Source: Armatimonadota bacterium
GTDB lineage: Bacteria > Armatimonadota > UBA5829
Direction of reading: 5' to 3'
Assembly (NCBI GenBank): GCA_026415535.1
Contig: JAOAGX010000060.1
Location: 1-10,121 of the forward strand
DNA length: 10,121 bases
Shown here in pieces: positions 1 to 7,776 of this stretch. A program made the position numbers and the translations under genes. The notes below the pieces were generated by a model, which did no database searches, was not told the origin of the DNA, and worked only from the letters and a program-made list of their open reading frames with translations. Each line of letters starts with the position of its first letter. Position 1 is the first letter of the stretch.

Positions 1-3000
1 GTGTAGGACTTATATTCATACTCCGGGCCACTGCCACTCTTATAGCTAGCGTTATTGATGTAAACCCGAATATAGATCGGCGGCTTGTTGTCCTTCTGCC
101 TATAAAGAATGCGGAAGACGTTGTCAGTTTGCGTAGTCGCACCCGACGTTTCCGCCAAGGTCAGATGCCCATGATAGATCGGATCGTTTGGAATTCTCTC
201 CGAGCGGTTTCTAACAGCCGGGTTGGTAGCGCGGTAATAAGGTTGAAGAGTTCCGAAGAACCTTCCGTAACCGTACTTGGCGTCGTCGTAAGGCACGTTC
301 AGGTCGTCAAGCGCCGGCATTCTAAGTTCGCAAGTTACCACAGGGTGCTCAGAAGCACTAGGACCATAGTTGCCCCACCCGAACTGACCCGGTACCAGCG
401 CCGGTCGGTCAACGTATATGGTCGAATCGTACGCCTCCAACTGGTTAACCGAGTCAGAAGGTCTACGCTTGGCTGGACGGCTAACCTCGAGTAAATCGGT
501 GACTCTCCGTTCCAATGACGGATCAAGTCCCGAAGAAGACCAAGTGCGTGCTCCTCCTCTATACGGGTACTCGCCCCATTCAAGCATGTCTGCAGTGGTG
601 CCCTGATGCTGGAATGGGAATGATCCATCGTCAAACTTGAGCGAGTCATCAGAGCAAGCAAAGAAGTAGTGGTATACTCCGCACGCAAGCGACCTATACG
701 ACCAGTTATCGGAAATCAAACCCACAGGCCAAGGGTAAAGCTCGGGCTCCTTATTTTCGTCGGCAGGAACAACGAATTCGTGATGCGGAATAACGCGGTA
801 GATGTAGATCTGGCCGGCACCCGACTTGTTCGGATCTTCGGGAGCCATAAAGTGGGGCTGGTAATCACCTATGCCCTTCTCGTCAAGGTACAACACGACA
901 CCCGTGGGCCTCTTATCATACACGTTCCATACGTCATCCAAAGGATGGAGCCAAGGCTGCGGTGGTAGGCCGTCCTTGTTGTTGTATCTCACTCTGAACA
1001 CAAACTGCGTGGAACTCGAACCGTCGTCCGGCCGAGACGGATTCGTCTCCTCCGCAATTTCGGTAACTAGAGGATCAGGATCGCCAAGACGAGGCATGCA
1101 AGTTAGATAGTCGCGGTTGCCGTTTCGCCCCCCGTGATCAATCATCTCATCGGCAAGCTTCGGCCTTGAATCGTGCACGGTCATGTCCTGCTTGGCAGAA
1201 TACCTAACCCAATCTCCGCCACTGTAGCCCAAGCCGATAACGGTAACGCCCTCAAGGGTGTTCGGTGCACCGCAGGGCTTGGCCCGCAAACTTGGGGCGT
1301 ACCACATAGGATTGGACCTAGGATCGAATATGAGCCTGTTCGTATTCGAAGGGTCGTTCTCATCCAAGTTACACGAAGGTTGTTGTTTGGGGTTCGAAAG
1401 GTTCAGTCCCGCACTTACGGCAACCCTATATATGGCTCCGGAACTAGGGGCGTTGCGATCGTAATAAAGAGGGATTCTCCCCTTATACTTGCCGCCGAGT
1501 TCAAGCCACACAACACCATTGGGAGAATCAGGCTCCTCACGCCGGTACTGCACCGACACACTCATAATGCCGCGCGGGCTGGATAATGAGAATTTGCCAT
1601 CCGGCGATATCTGGATAAGCGGATGGGGCATTGGCTCCGATTCTCTAAACGAGATTCGCTCAACCCTGCCGCGGTATGGGATTCCGACGGTGTAGTTGGC
1701 TACTACCATCGGCTCATTGGAATCGCCGCCACTCACAGGACCGGTCACACTTGTAAGTAGACGAAAGTCGCTGTAGACCTCCGGCGAAGTTGTCACGGTT
1801 CCCTGATCATTGTATTTGATGGGTAGCGGTATTGGCAGCTCGACTCGACCGCTCTGCGTATACGTCCCCATCGGAACCTTCTTGTTCGACTGATACGCTA
1901 TGCAAAGCTTGAGCGCGCCCGGACTAGTGTACTTGCTCCATAGCGGCACGGATGGATCTAGCCTGTTGAGGCGAATTATCTTGTCGCCGGGGATAAACGG
2001 ACGGTATTGATAAGTAGTTGCATTGTCCGGGTTGTATTCAAACGGGTCATAGCTGGGCGAAAACAGATGACCGCTAAATTCTACAACTGCCTCGGTCGAG
2101 CTAGTTGGCAGGCCCCCCAGTGGAACTGCAAGCGTGATCGAATCGTGGCCGGGAACAAAGTCCGGTATCGGGCTGCTAGGCGGCGTCAAAAACCTATAGC
2201 GGGTCCACGCTTCCGCATACAAGACAGTGACATACAACGTGCCCAACGGCAGCGGCGTGTTTAGTACGATCTGAGTATCGCCGGGCTGATATGCCTGTAT
2301 CGGGTTTCTAACGTTATAGTAGTTCAGGTTGCTGACGTAGACCACACGGATAGGCATCGGATCATTTGGCGGATCCGACACCGGCAAAGGTGTGGTAAGA
2401 GTTATCTGCGAGTCTCCCGGCTCGAAGCTTCCGCCCAGATTGATCGTTTCGTAGTTAATGGTAAGCGACGTAACTGTAGGAGGCAGCGGCGTGCTAAGTT
2501 TGATAACGCTGTCCCCTGACCTGAAAGTAGTCTCGGGGTTGTTGGGGTCAAAGTAGTTTGTACCGGTCATAGCCGGGTTGTCGTACACCCCATTGACCTT
2601 GCCTATTATCGCTGGTTGGGAAGGAATCGCGGTTAGCCTAGTTGGGTCGTTGGTGTCGGCCGTGCCCGGCTGGTTGGCAGTAGCGTAGACACCGCGAACT
2701 GAGCGAATCGACAGAGGCGATTGCGGTGCGACATGCGTCGGATCTACGACGCTAGCGGTCATCTCATTGACGGCATAGACGCCCAACACCTTTCTGATCA
2801 TGGTCGGATCCGACGGGGTAACCGTGTTGGCCAATCCCTCGTACCTGATCGTAACCGTGTTCACATTAGCCGGAAGCGCCCTGTCGAGCTTGATAACTGT
2901 GTCGCCCGGCCGGAACGGATTGGCTGGATTTACCGGTCCGTAGTAGTCTCTGTTGCTCGAGTCGTAAACGCGAAGAACTTTAGCAATGAGCTCCGGTTGC

Positions 3001-5567
3001 GATGGAATAACGCGTCTGCGTTGAGGGTCGGACGTATCGATATACCCAGTCTGTTGTGTAATCCCTCCTCCTACGCTAGCACCTTCTTGCTCAAGAACCG
3101 CATACACGCCGTGAACACGCCCGACGCGCCAGATATTTGGCGGAACCACATGGTTGGCATCCGTCGCAGTTGCCCTAGTTTCGATGACGCTATCGGTGGC
3201 ATAGAGTATTCTCACATCGGTTACGTCTACCGGTAGTGGCTGTTTGAGTGTTATCTGCGTTTCGACATCAGGACGGAACACCGTGGTTGGGTTGTCTGAA
3301 TCGTAATAGTTGAAGCCGTCGAGCCCCGTGCCCATACCATAAACAATGCGCAAGTTTGTTGATCCCTTAGGAATGGGACTGGTGAGCGTGATCAAGCGGC
3401 TCAAAGGCTCGTTTGGATTGTATCTATAAGCGAGAGCCGGGTCCTCTGAATCGTACAGACTAATCGTTTCGTAAGTGATCGTTACGGAAACCGTCCCAGG
3501 AGGAAGGCTGATATTCGGATCGTCCTTGAGAGTTATCACAGTGTCGCCCGGTTTCCAGGGGTGTTCCAAAGGATCGTAGTATTCTATGGCTTGTCCCGGC
3601 ACTTTAACACTCAGTACACGCCGTATATCCGAAGGCCTAGCAGGTTCGACGTGTTTGGGATCAATCGGAATACCGGTCATTGTATGTCGAGCATAAACCG
3701 CCGAAACAAACGTAATCGCTGAAGGATTCGACGGATCCACGTGCATGTCGTCATACCTAGTGCCCGTCTGGTTCGATAAGGCGTAGACACCAAGCACCAT
3801 CCCAATCTTGGATGGGTCTGCGGGAATCACGTGGGTTCGATCATATACCGTGCCGCTCATGATCTGCGGTAGAAATATCCCGGTAACAGCGCGCATCCCG
3901 ACCGACGCCGGGTCAACGTCCGGCTTGACAGTATAAGCTGTGCTCGAAGCTGGGCTTGGCGGTCTACTCGGATCAAACCCCGTCCAAGTTCCGGTTATAA
4001 CACCTGTCATCCACTCCGGCTTGCGGAAATAATTGATTCGACGCGGAAAACGAAGGTCGGATATTTCATCAAACCGCGTCCAGACCGCATCCACCCCCCA
4101 TGTAGAAACCCTGACGTACAGATCGGTCCAATCAGGAAGTGTGCCTCCCAGCTTGTCACTTTCTATCCTGATTACCCCATATCTGCCTGCATCTGAATAC
4201 TTGCCGGGCACGAAAAGGTTTGGATCGTTGGGACCAGGATTCGGCGTCCGATAGACGCCAAGGATAGGTGAGTTGAGACCCGGCCTATCCGGATAACGCG
4301 GATCGGCATCATTGGGATCAGTGCGATTCGGATCTAATCCCAAGATACCCTTGTTTATTTTCAGCTTGACTGATCCATCCAAGCTATTGAGCGCCGGTAT
4401 TCGGTAGGTCGTGTACGGAGCAGGTAGTGGCGACTGTGGCAGTAGAACATACTGCGAGCTGTCGATCGTATACGTAAAGTAGATTCTTTCCGAACCGCGA
4501 TGAATGCCTTCAGGCAAGTGCCAAAGGTAACCTGTAGGATAAGGACGCAGCACAGGCGTGGGATCGGGGTTGCTCCAGTCGTCCTCCCCGTTGGCATCAA
4601 CACCGTCGGTAAATGGGTCTAGGACAATCACGGTCGTATCGATATCCAGCATGTCCCAGAGAGGTTCCGCCACTCCAGACGTCCGCTCCTCCTGAAATTG
4701 CCATCTCTGGTTTTCCGCGTCCCACTCTTCAACGCTGCGCCGACAATATCTTGTCTGGGCATTGGTTAGCCGAAAATCCGTGTATGGTAGGGTAAGCTTC
4801 TCATCAAGGAAAATCCTGAGGTTCGCCGTGGGCACTCTAAGCGGGACTATAACTGGCGGAACCTCGATCGTCGCCCTGTAGATCTTAGGCGGATTGACAG
4901 AAGGATCAGCATACGTGTACTGATAGAAGTGCCTACGGACGTAAACCTGGGTCTGCAACCCCGTCACGTTGGGATCCTGCTCAATTACTGTGGCGATGCC
5001 GATCGGAAAGCCGTTCCGTACGTTATCTTCCTGCGAGGCTTCTGTCCAGCCCAAGAATATATGCCCGGATGGCGTCAGGAAGCTCTCCAAGGCCTGCTGC
5101 TCCGGTGACCCAATAGCCGGAAATGGCACACGCTCTACGTCTTTCTGATCGCCGCCCCATGGAGCCGAGCTCATATCGGACATCTTGCCGTCGTTCCACT
5201 TCAGCCTGATTCCAGGACGTGGAGCTTGGAAGCCCGTCCGAGGATCGACATCGTCAATATCCCGCTCGATTTCGGCGAGGTCCTGACGAGCTCGAACGTA
5301 GCTGCGTTGGTTTATCAGCGTACTTGACGGATCCGGCTGCAAATTGTTATCAGTATCGGAGTCGAGTAAATATAAAGGCCAAGCGTTGTCGCCATCCTGC
5401 CAGGTTACCCCGACATTCCAAACGGAATTGGCTGTAGCTTTGGTGGTATTGTCGGACAGCATCGTCATGTCCGCCCAAACAGGGCAGGAGCATGCGAACA
5501 TCGCCAAGACCACCGCCAGCATCAGTATTACTTCTCGGCCGTAGTGTTTCAACATATCAGCGTTCAT
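1..5567 (-). CDS. Giant secreted repeat protein, 3' end beyond window
   Basis: I checked this frame triplet by triplet and it stays open from the ATG at 5567 to the left edge: 1855 complete codons and no stop, so the C-terminus is missing. Residues 1-32 form a signal peptide with basic residues at K7, H8 and R11, a hydrophobic stretch at 13-26 and a likely signal peptidase I site VWA|D. Residues 33-555 are non-repetitive and rich in Asp, Pro and Asn, with no family I recognise. From about 558 come 30-residue tandem repeats, then PGD-containing beta repeats to about 1225. Residues 1226-1855 are again non-repetitive. They hold FVFRVRYNNKDG (1522-1533), a YHYFFACSDD motif (1632-1641) and NVFRILYRQKDNKPP (1816-1830). 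The layout suggests an extracellular stalk or adhesin-like protein, but no enzymatic motif or sorting signal is visible, so the function is unknown. It follows the upstream gene by 3 nt, so the two are probably co-transcribed. Met5 (5555) is an alternative start. Confidence 0.9.
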   Translation of the reverse strand, partial: MNADMLKHYGREVILMLAVVLAMFACSCPVWADMTMLSDNTTKATANSVWNVGVTWQDGDNAWPLYLLDSDTDNNLQPDPSSTLINQRSYVRARQDLAEIERDIDDVDPRTGFQAPRPGIRLKWNDGKMSDMSSAPWGGDQKDVERVPFPAIGSPEQQALESFLTPSGHIFLGWTEASQEDNVRNGFPIGIATVIEQDPNVTGLQTQVYVRRHFYQYTYADPSVNPPKIYRATIEVPPVIVPLRVPTANLRIFLDEKLTLPYTDFRLTNAQTRYCRRSVEEWDAENQRWQFQEERTSGVAEPLWDMLDIDTTVIVLDPFTDGVDANGEDDWSNPDPTPVLRPYPTGYLWHLPEGIHRGSERIYFTYTIDSSQYVLLPQSPLPAPYTTYRIPALNSLDGSVKLKINKGILGLDPNRTDPNDADPRYPDRPGLNSPILGVYRTPNPGPNDPNLFVPGKYSDAGRYGVIRIESDKLGGTLPDWTDLYVRVSTWGVDAVWTRFDEISDLRFPRRINYFRKPEWMTGVITGTWTGFDPSRPPSPASSTAYTVKPDVDPASVGMRAVTGIFLPQIMSGTVYDRTHVIPADPSKIGMVLGVYALSNQTGTRYDDMHVDPSNPSAITFVSAVYARHTMTGIPIDPKHVEPARPSDIRRVLSVKVPGQAIEYYDPLEHPWKPGDTVITLKDDPNISLPPGTVSVTITYETISLYDSEDPALAYRYNPNEPLSRLITLTSPIPKGSTNLRIVYGMGTGLDGFNYYDSDNPTTVFRPDVETQITLKQPLPVDVTDVRILYATDSVIETRATATDANHVVPPNIWRVGRVHGVYAVLEQEGASVGGGITQQTGYIDTSDPQRRRVIPSQPELIAKVLRVYDSSNRDYYGPVNPANPFRPGDTVIKLDRALPANVNTVTIRYEGLANTVTPSDPTMIRKVLGVYAVNEMTASVVDPTHVAPQSPLSIRSVRGVYATANQPGTADTNDPTRLTAIPSQPAIIGKVNGVYDNPAMTGTNYFDPNNPETTFRSGDSVIKLSTPLPPTVTSLTINYETINLGGSFEPGDSQITLTTPLPVSDPPNDPMPIRVVYVSNLNYYNVRNPIQAYQPGDTQIVLNTPLPLGTLYVTVLYAEAWTRYRFLTPPSSPIPDFVPGHDSITLAVPLGGLPTSSTEAVVEFSGHLFSPSYDPFEYNPDNATTYQYRPFIPGDKIIRLNRLDPSVPLWSKYTSPGALKLCIAYQSNKKVPMGTYTQSGRVELPIPLPIKYNDQGTVTTSPEVYSDFRLLTSVTGPVSGGDSNEPMVVANYTVGIPYRGRVERISFRESEPMPHPLIQISPDGKFSLSSPRGIMSVSVQYRREEPDSPNGVVWLELGGKYKGRIPLYYDRNAPSSGAIYRVAVSAGLNLSNPKQQPSCNLDENDPSNTNRLIFDPRSNPMWYAPSLRAKPCGAPNTLEGVTVIGLGYSGGDWVRYSAKQDMTVHDSRPKLADEMIDHGGRNGNRDYLTCMPRLGDPDPLVTEIAEETNPSRPDDGSSSTQFVFRVRYNNKDGLPPQPWLHPLDDVWNVYDKRPTGVVLYLDEKGIGDYQPHFMAPEDPNKSGAGQIYIYRVIPHHEFVVPADENKEPELYPWPVGLISDNWSYRSLACGVYHYFFACSDDSLKFDDGSFPFQHQGTTADMLEWGEYPYRGGARTWSSSGLDPSLERRVTDLLEVSRPAKRRPSDSVNQLEAYDSTIYVDRPALVPGQFGWGNYGPSASEHPVVTCELRMPALDDLNVPYDDAKYGYGRFFGTLQPYYRATNPAVRNRSERIPNDPIYHGHLTLAETSGATTQTDNVFRILYRQKDNKPPIYIRVYINNASYKSGSGPEYEYKSY
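1893..3626 (-). repeat. PGD-type beta repeats (type B) with interspersed type A units
   Basis: Residues 648-1225 of the giant protein hold about nine copies of a second unit. Its core is an aromatic residue, two or so residues including P-G-D, then T/S-x-I-x-L, a P-L-P turn, and a closing V-x-I-x-Y strand. The aromatic residue falls at W671, F764 (variant PDVE), F885, F1015, F1048, Y1093, F1137, F1191, with a degenerate copy near 719. Most are preceded by an N-Y-Y-D-P-x-N-P-like linker. In three places (3468-3626, 2838-2987, 2448-2606) a type A start runs directly into a type B unit, giving a composite of about 50-53 residues. This looks like stacked small beta domains of an extracellular stalk. 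Assigning them to a named Ig-like or fibronectin family would need a profile search. Confidence 0.75.
3627..3896 (-). repeat. Tandem 30-residue (90-bp) coding repeats, type A
   Basis: Three full units in exact 90-bp register begin at residues 558, 588 and 618 of the giant protein, and a fourth starts at 648 before merging into a type B repeat. Shared positions within the unit: a hydrophobic residue at 1, V at 4, usually G at 6, V-Y-A (or I-F-L) at 7-9, T/S-G at 14-15, D at 19, H-V at 22-23, P at 25 and P-S at 28-29. Two more units lie at residues 924 and 954, again 30 apart. Related starts occur near 815, 861 and 988 with altered ends. The units have diverged in DNA sequence, so the duplication is not recent. 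The alternating V and Y/T pattern suggests two short beta strands per unit. I do not recognise the family. Confidence 0.8.
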
Positions 5568-5573
5568 CCTTTA
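5568..5573 (-). promoter_or_regulatory. Stop-start junction of the two downstream genes
   Basis: On the minus strand the sequence reads TAA AGG ATG: the stop codon of the 663-residue protein, three bases, then the first ATG of the giant protein. The only purine-rich ribosome-binding candidate, AAAGG (5568-5572), directly abuts that ATG with no spacer. Relative to the in-frame ATG at 5555 (Met5) the spacer is 12 nt, which is long but usable. Translation therefore either restarts after termination (coupling) at 5567 or begins at 5555. Either start leaves the signal peptide intact. Confidence 0.5.
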
Positions 5574-7562
5574 CGTCCCATCAGGATTCGCCGTAACATC
5601 CGAACCAGGTGGCACCTCTGGTCGGAAAACTAACGTCACTGGATATCTCGCGCGTACCCAGTAGCCGCGCCAAGGAAGCAAGAGATGGTCGTTATCCTTG
5701 AAGCTCTCGTAGGAGCTGCTTTCTGGAACCCAGGTAAACAGCGTCCTGCTGATCCAGCCGTTTGTAACCGCCTGGTCCAGCGATACAGTGATGTTGCCCA
5801 CCTTGTTCCATACAAGCACCTGTCCCCAGTACACCGGGTAGACGAATGGGTTGCCGATAAGGTTCCAACCGGGCTTCAAATCCACGTCTACTTCGTCTAA
5901 CTGCTTGCCCATTTGCTGCGCTACGATTGCAGCGTCTTCAGCTAGAACAAAAGGCAGGGTTCTACCGCGCTGCACACCGCCAACGTACATCCAAAACGCC
6001 CTCCCTGGCTCGACCTGAGTAACCGGCAAATACTGACCCGTTGCCGAATCGTAGTACTTTGCCCCAAACGATCCTCGCGGCAGACCGAACACGTGCTCTA
6101 TAGCCGGGTTATTGAACGTGAAAGGCACGTGCATCAACTGGTAGCCGCTGCGGAACACGCTGCGCTTGGTAGCTGGAACCATTATCTTGCGGCTGACAAT
6201 CTGTTGCCAACCAGACGCCGCTCGTGCAGTCACGAAATACTCCAGCTCACCTGAGTACTCACCCGTTGCTTCGACATCCCAAGTTGCCGGCAAGGATTCA
6301 CTGTCCACCGGCACTCTTCCAATTGTCTGCTGCGCCGACTGACGCCTCGAAGTAGATAGTTTCAAACCTGCCGGCAAGTATAGGGTGAGAGTCACATCGT
6401 CGAGATCATACCGGCCTGGATCGGTCGCAAGGTTGTAAACGTAAGCCTTTATGGCAAACGGCTGACCATCAAGTTCATTGGTTCCAGTGACCGAGTTGTA
6501 TTTAAGCGACCTTGGTCCCTGAACGGCAAGCACGACGCTGTCCTGCTCCAACTTTGATCCGATCCGGTAGTTCCACGCAGCGGAGGCCGCACCAACACCG
6601 TAGTAGGTGATTATCCTACGAAAGCCGCCGCGTGGCACTGATGTTGGGTTCCAGCAAATAACCCAAGCGAGATTCCCCACCTCTTTAAGGAAGTCGGGAT
6701 TGTAGTCAGTGGGCGGCCAGTTGTTAGCTCCGACAAGCTCGGACCACTCTCCCAGCGCGACGTAGTCGGGAGCCACACAATCCTGAAGCCTTAGCGTGTT
6801 CCGAGCTACAGAAGCCGGGTTTTCTACGCTATCGTACACCTCGAAAACATCAGGTATCTTAGCGCCTTTCAGAATTTGCGGATACGGTTTAGGAGAAACA
6901 ACAGCGGTTCTGACATACCCTCTGCCTGGTATGTAGGCATAGCCAACACCGAGATTACTGTCGCCTACCATGACGTCTCCTGTCATACAAAGACCGATGG
7001 TCTGCGTGGCTGCCGCTCGGTTTATCAAGGTGATATCAAACCTGCACTGGTCCCTGACAATCGACATCTTGATCCGCATCGAAACCGAAGCAGTGGTCTG
7101 TCCGGACGCATCTGTAGCGTTAACAGTCCACTCCCCTTCGATGTAACCGCCAGCCCTTCCGACGCCGTAGCCTGGAGGCGGCGTGCGATAAGTATAAGGA
7201 ACCTTGGACCAGTACCCAGTGTTCGAGTCGCCCACCATATACACATTGTTGCCGACTCTGATCTTCCAATAGCCAAAATAATGGGCCGGGCAGATGCCCG
7301 CGAAATAAACCAACGGACGGTTGTTGTCTTGCGTGGTTTCCGGGTCCCCTTCCGTGGTGGAAACGGCCCACCGACCAGCAATACCCCACTGAGAGTTGTC
7401 GACCTTAACCGTTCCGCGAACACCCAGGTCGATCTTGACGTAACGATTGGACATCGATTGCCACTCGGCGTTTTCGAAGGACACCTGAGCAATCGCTGGT
7501 AGGCCAAAATTCAGCACCACAAGGGCAACAAATATTGTCCGGACCGTGCGGAATCCGCGCAT
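5571..7562 (-). CDS. Secreted protein sharing a C-terminal module with the protease
   Basis: Encodes 663 residues ending in TAA. I chose the ATG at 7562 because a GGAG ribosome-binding site lies 7 nt upstream and it opens directly onto a textbook signal peptide (residues 1-25, basic start, hydrophobic core, cleavage PAIA|Q). A GTG at 7616 would add 18 polar residues and hide the signal. Residues 26 to about 335 form a Trp-, Gly- and Cys-containing region I cannot assign; it carries the hexapeptide MVGDSN twice (109-114 and 198-203). Residues about 340-462 look like a beta-sandwich of CARDB-like character (alternating strands, ELEYFVTA). Residues 468-652 form the C-terminal module with GWNLIGNPF at 565-573 and GYWV at 633-636, similar to the end of the protease encoded upstream. 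No catalytic motif is evident. The protein is probably extracellular, either a structural or binding partner of its neighbours. Function unknown. Confidence 0.93.
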   Translation of the reverse strand: MRGFRTVRTIFVALVVLNFGLPAIAQVSFENAEWQSMSNRYVKIDLGVRGTVKVDNSQWGIAGRWAVSTTEGDPETTQDNNRPLVYFAGICPAHYFGYWKIRVGNNVYMVGDSNTGYWSKVPYTYRTPPPGYGVGRAGGYIEGEWTVNATDASGQTTASVSMRIKMSIVRDQCRFDITLINRAAATQTIGLCMTGDVMVGDSNLGVGYAYIPGRGYVRTAVVSPKPYPQILKGAKIPDVFEVYDSVENPASVARNTLRLQDCVAPDYVALGEWSELVGANNWPPTDYNPDFLKEVGNLAWVICWNPTSVPRGGFRRIITYYGVGAASAAWNYRIGSKLEQDSVVLAVQGPRSLKYNSVTGTNELDGQPFAIKAYVYNLATDPGRYDLDDVTLTLYLPAGLKLSTSRRQSAQQTIGRVPVDSESLPATWDVEATGEYSGELEYFVTARAASGWQQIVSRKIMVPATKRSVFRSGYQLMHVPFTFNNPAIEHVFGLPRGSFGAKYYDSATGQYLPVTQVEPGRAFWMYVGGVQRGRTLPFVLAEDAAIVAQQMGKQLDEVDVDLKPGWNLIGNPFVYPVYWGQVLVWNKVGNITVSLDQAVTNGWISRTLFTWVPESSSYESFKDNDHLLLPWRGYWVRARYPVTLVFRPEVPPGSDVTANPDGT
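5607..6161 (-). other. C-terminal IGNPF/GYWV module of the 663-residue protein
   Basis: Residues 468-652. The visible order is an opening hydrophobic strand (YQLMHVPF), a G-RAFWMYVGG segment, GWNLIGNPF, a W-x-x-V strand, a GW motif, then PWRGYWVRA and a closing strand. The same order occurs in the protease, including AFWL, GYNMIGNPY, AGW and GYWVMA. About 11 residues follow the module, rich in Pro, Gly and Asp. I infer a shared structural or surface-attachment domain; its role is unknown. Confidence 0.75.
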
Positions 7563-7569
7563 AGCTTTT

Positions 7570-7574
7570 CTCCG
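7570..7574 (-). promoter_or_regulatory. Ribosome-binding site for the 663-residue protein
   Basis: The minus strand reads CGGAG followed by a 7-nt spacer (AAAAGCT) and ATG. The good match to the anti-Shine-Dalgarno sequence at normal spacing decides the start at 7562 over the GTG at 7616. Confidence 0.8.
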
Positions 7575-7720
7575 TTCCGATTCTGAACCCAGCGTATCAA
7601 AACTCGGATGAGGCACATCTCGCCACTATACTTAGCTCAGTGCTACTCCAATTACCGTGCAATATATATGTCGTCCCAAGCAGGGCGAAGTGTTTCAGAG
7701 TAAGATAGAGATTCCTCCAA

Positions 7721-7776
7721 ATTCTTCGCTACGCTCGGAATGATGACTTACAGATTCTTCGCTACGCTCAGAATGA
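7721..7776. repeat. Two copies of a hairpin-forming GAGCGTAGCGAAGAAT repeat
   Basis: Copies lie at 7721-7743 and 7754-7776, start to start 33 bp. Both contain TTCTTCGCTACGCTC on the plus strand, then A or G, then GAATGA; they differ at one base in 23. The ends ATTCT and AGAAT are inverted repeats, with GC-TAC-GC able to pair inside, so each copy can form an imperfect hairpin in either strand. From memory, repeats of the form TCATTCTGAGCG.AGCGAAGAAT occur between genes in several environmental bacterial phyla. Their mobility and function are not settled as far as I know. Confidence 0.85.

Noticed and set aside
2721..3236. 171-codon plus-strand open frame, and other plus-strand frames within 1-5567
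   Set aside because: All are antisense to one continuous minus-strand frame that encodes regular protein repeats and a signal peptide. The translations look random and Arg-rich.
5478..5496. Lipoprotein signal (cysteines at residues 26 and 28 of the giant protein)
   Set aside because: The residues before each cysteine (MFA and ACS) do not fit a lipobox, whereas VWA|D at 30-33 is a normal signal peptidase I site.
6876..7502. 208-codon plus-strand open frame
   Set aside because: It lies antisense inside the 663-residue protein gene, whose signal peptide, ribosome-binding site and conserved C-terminal module are convincing. The plus-strand translation is Arg-rich with no recognisable motif.
7025..7507. 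160-codon minus-strand frame overlapping the second gene
   Set aside because: It is a different frame of the same strand inside a well-supported gene, with Arg/Ser-rich, low-quality translation.
7625..7662. Sigma-70 promoter upstream of the second gene (TTGCAC or TTGGAG with TATAGT, minus strand)
   Set aside because: Spacings are 26 and 15 nt, neither near 17, and the boxes are weak. The gene may use another promoter type or be read through from upstream.
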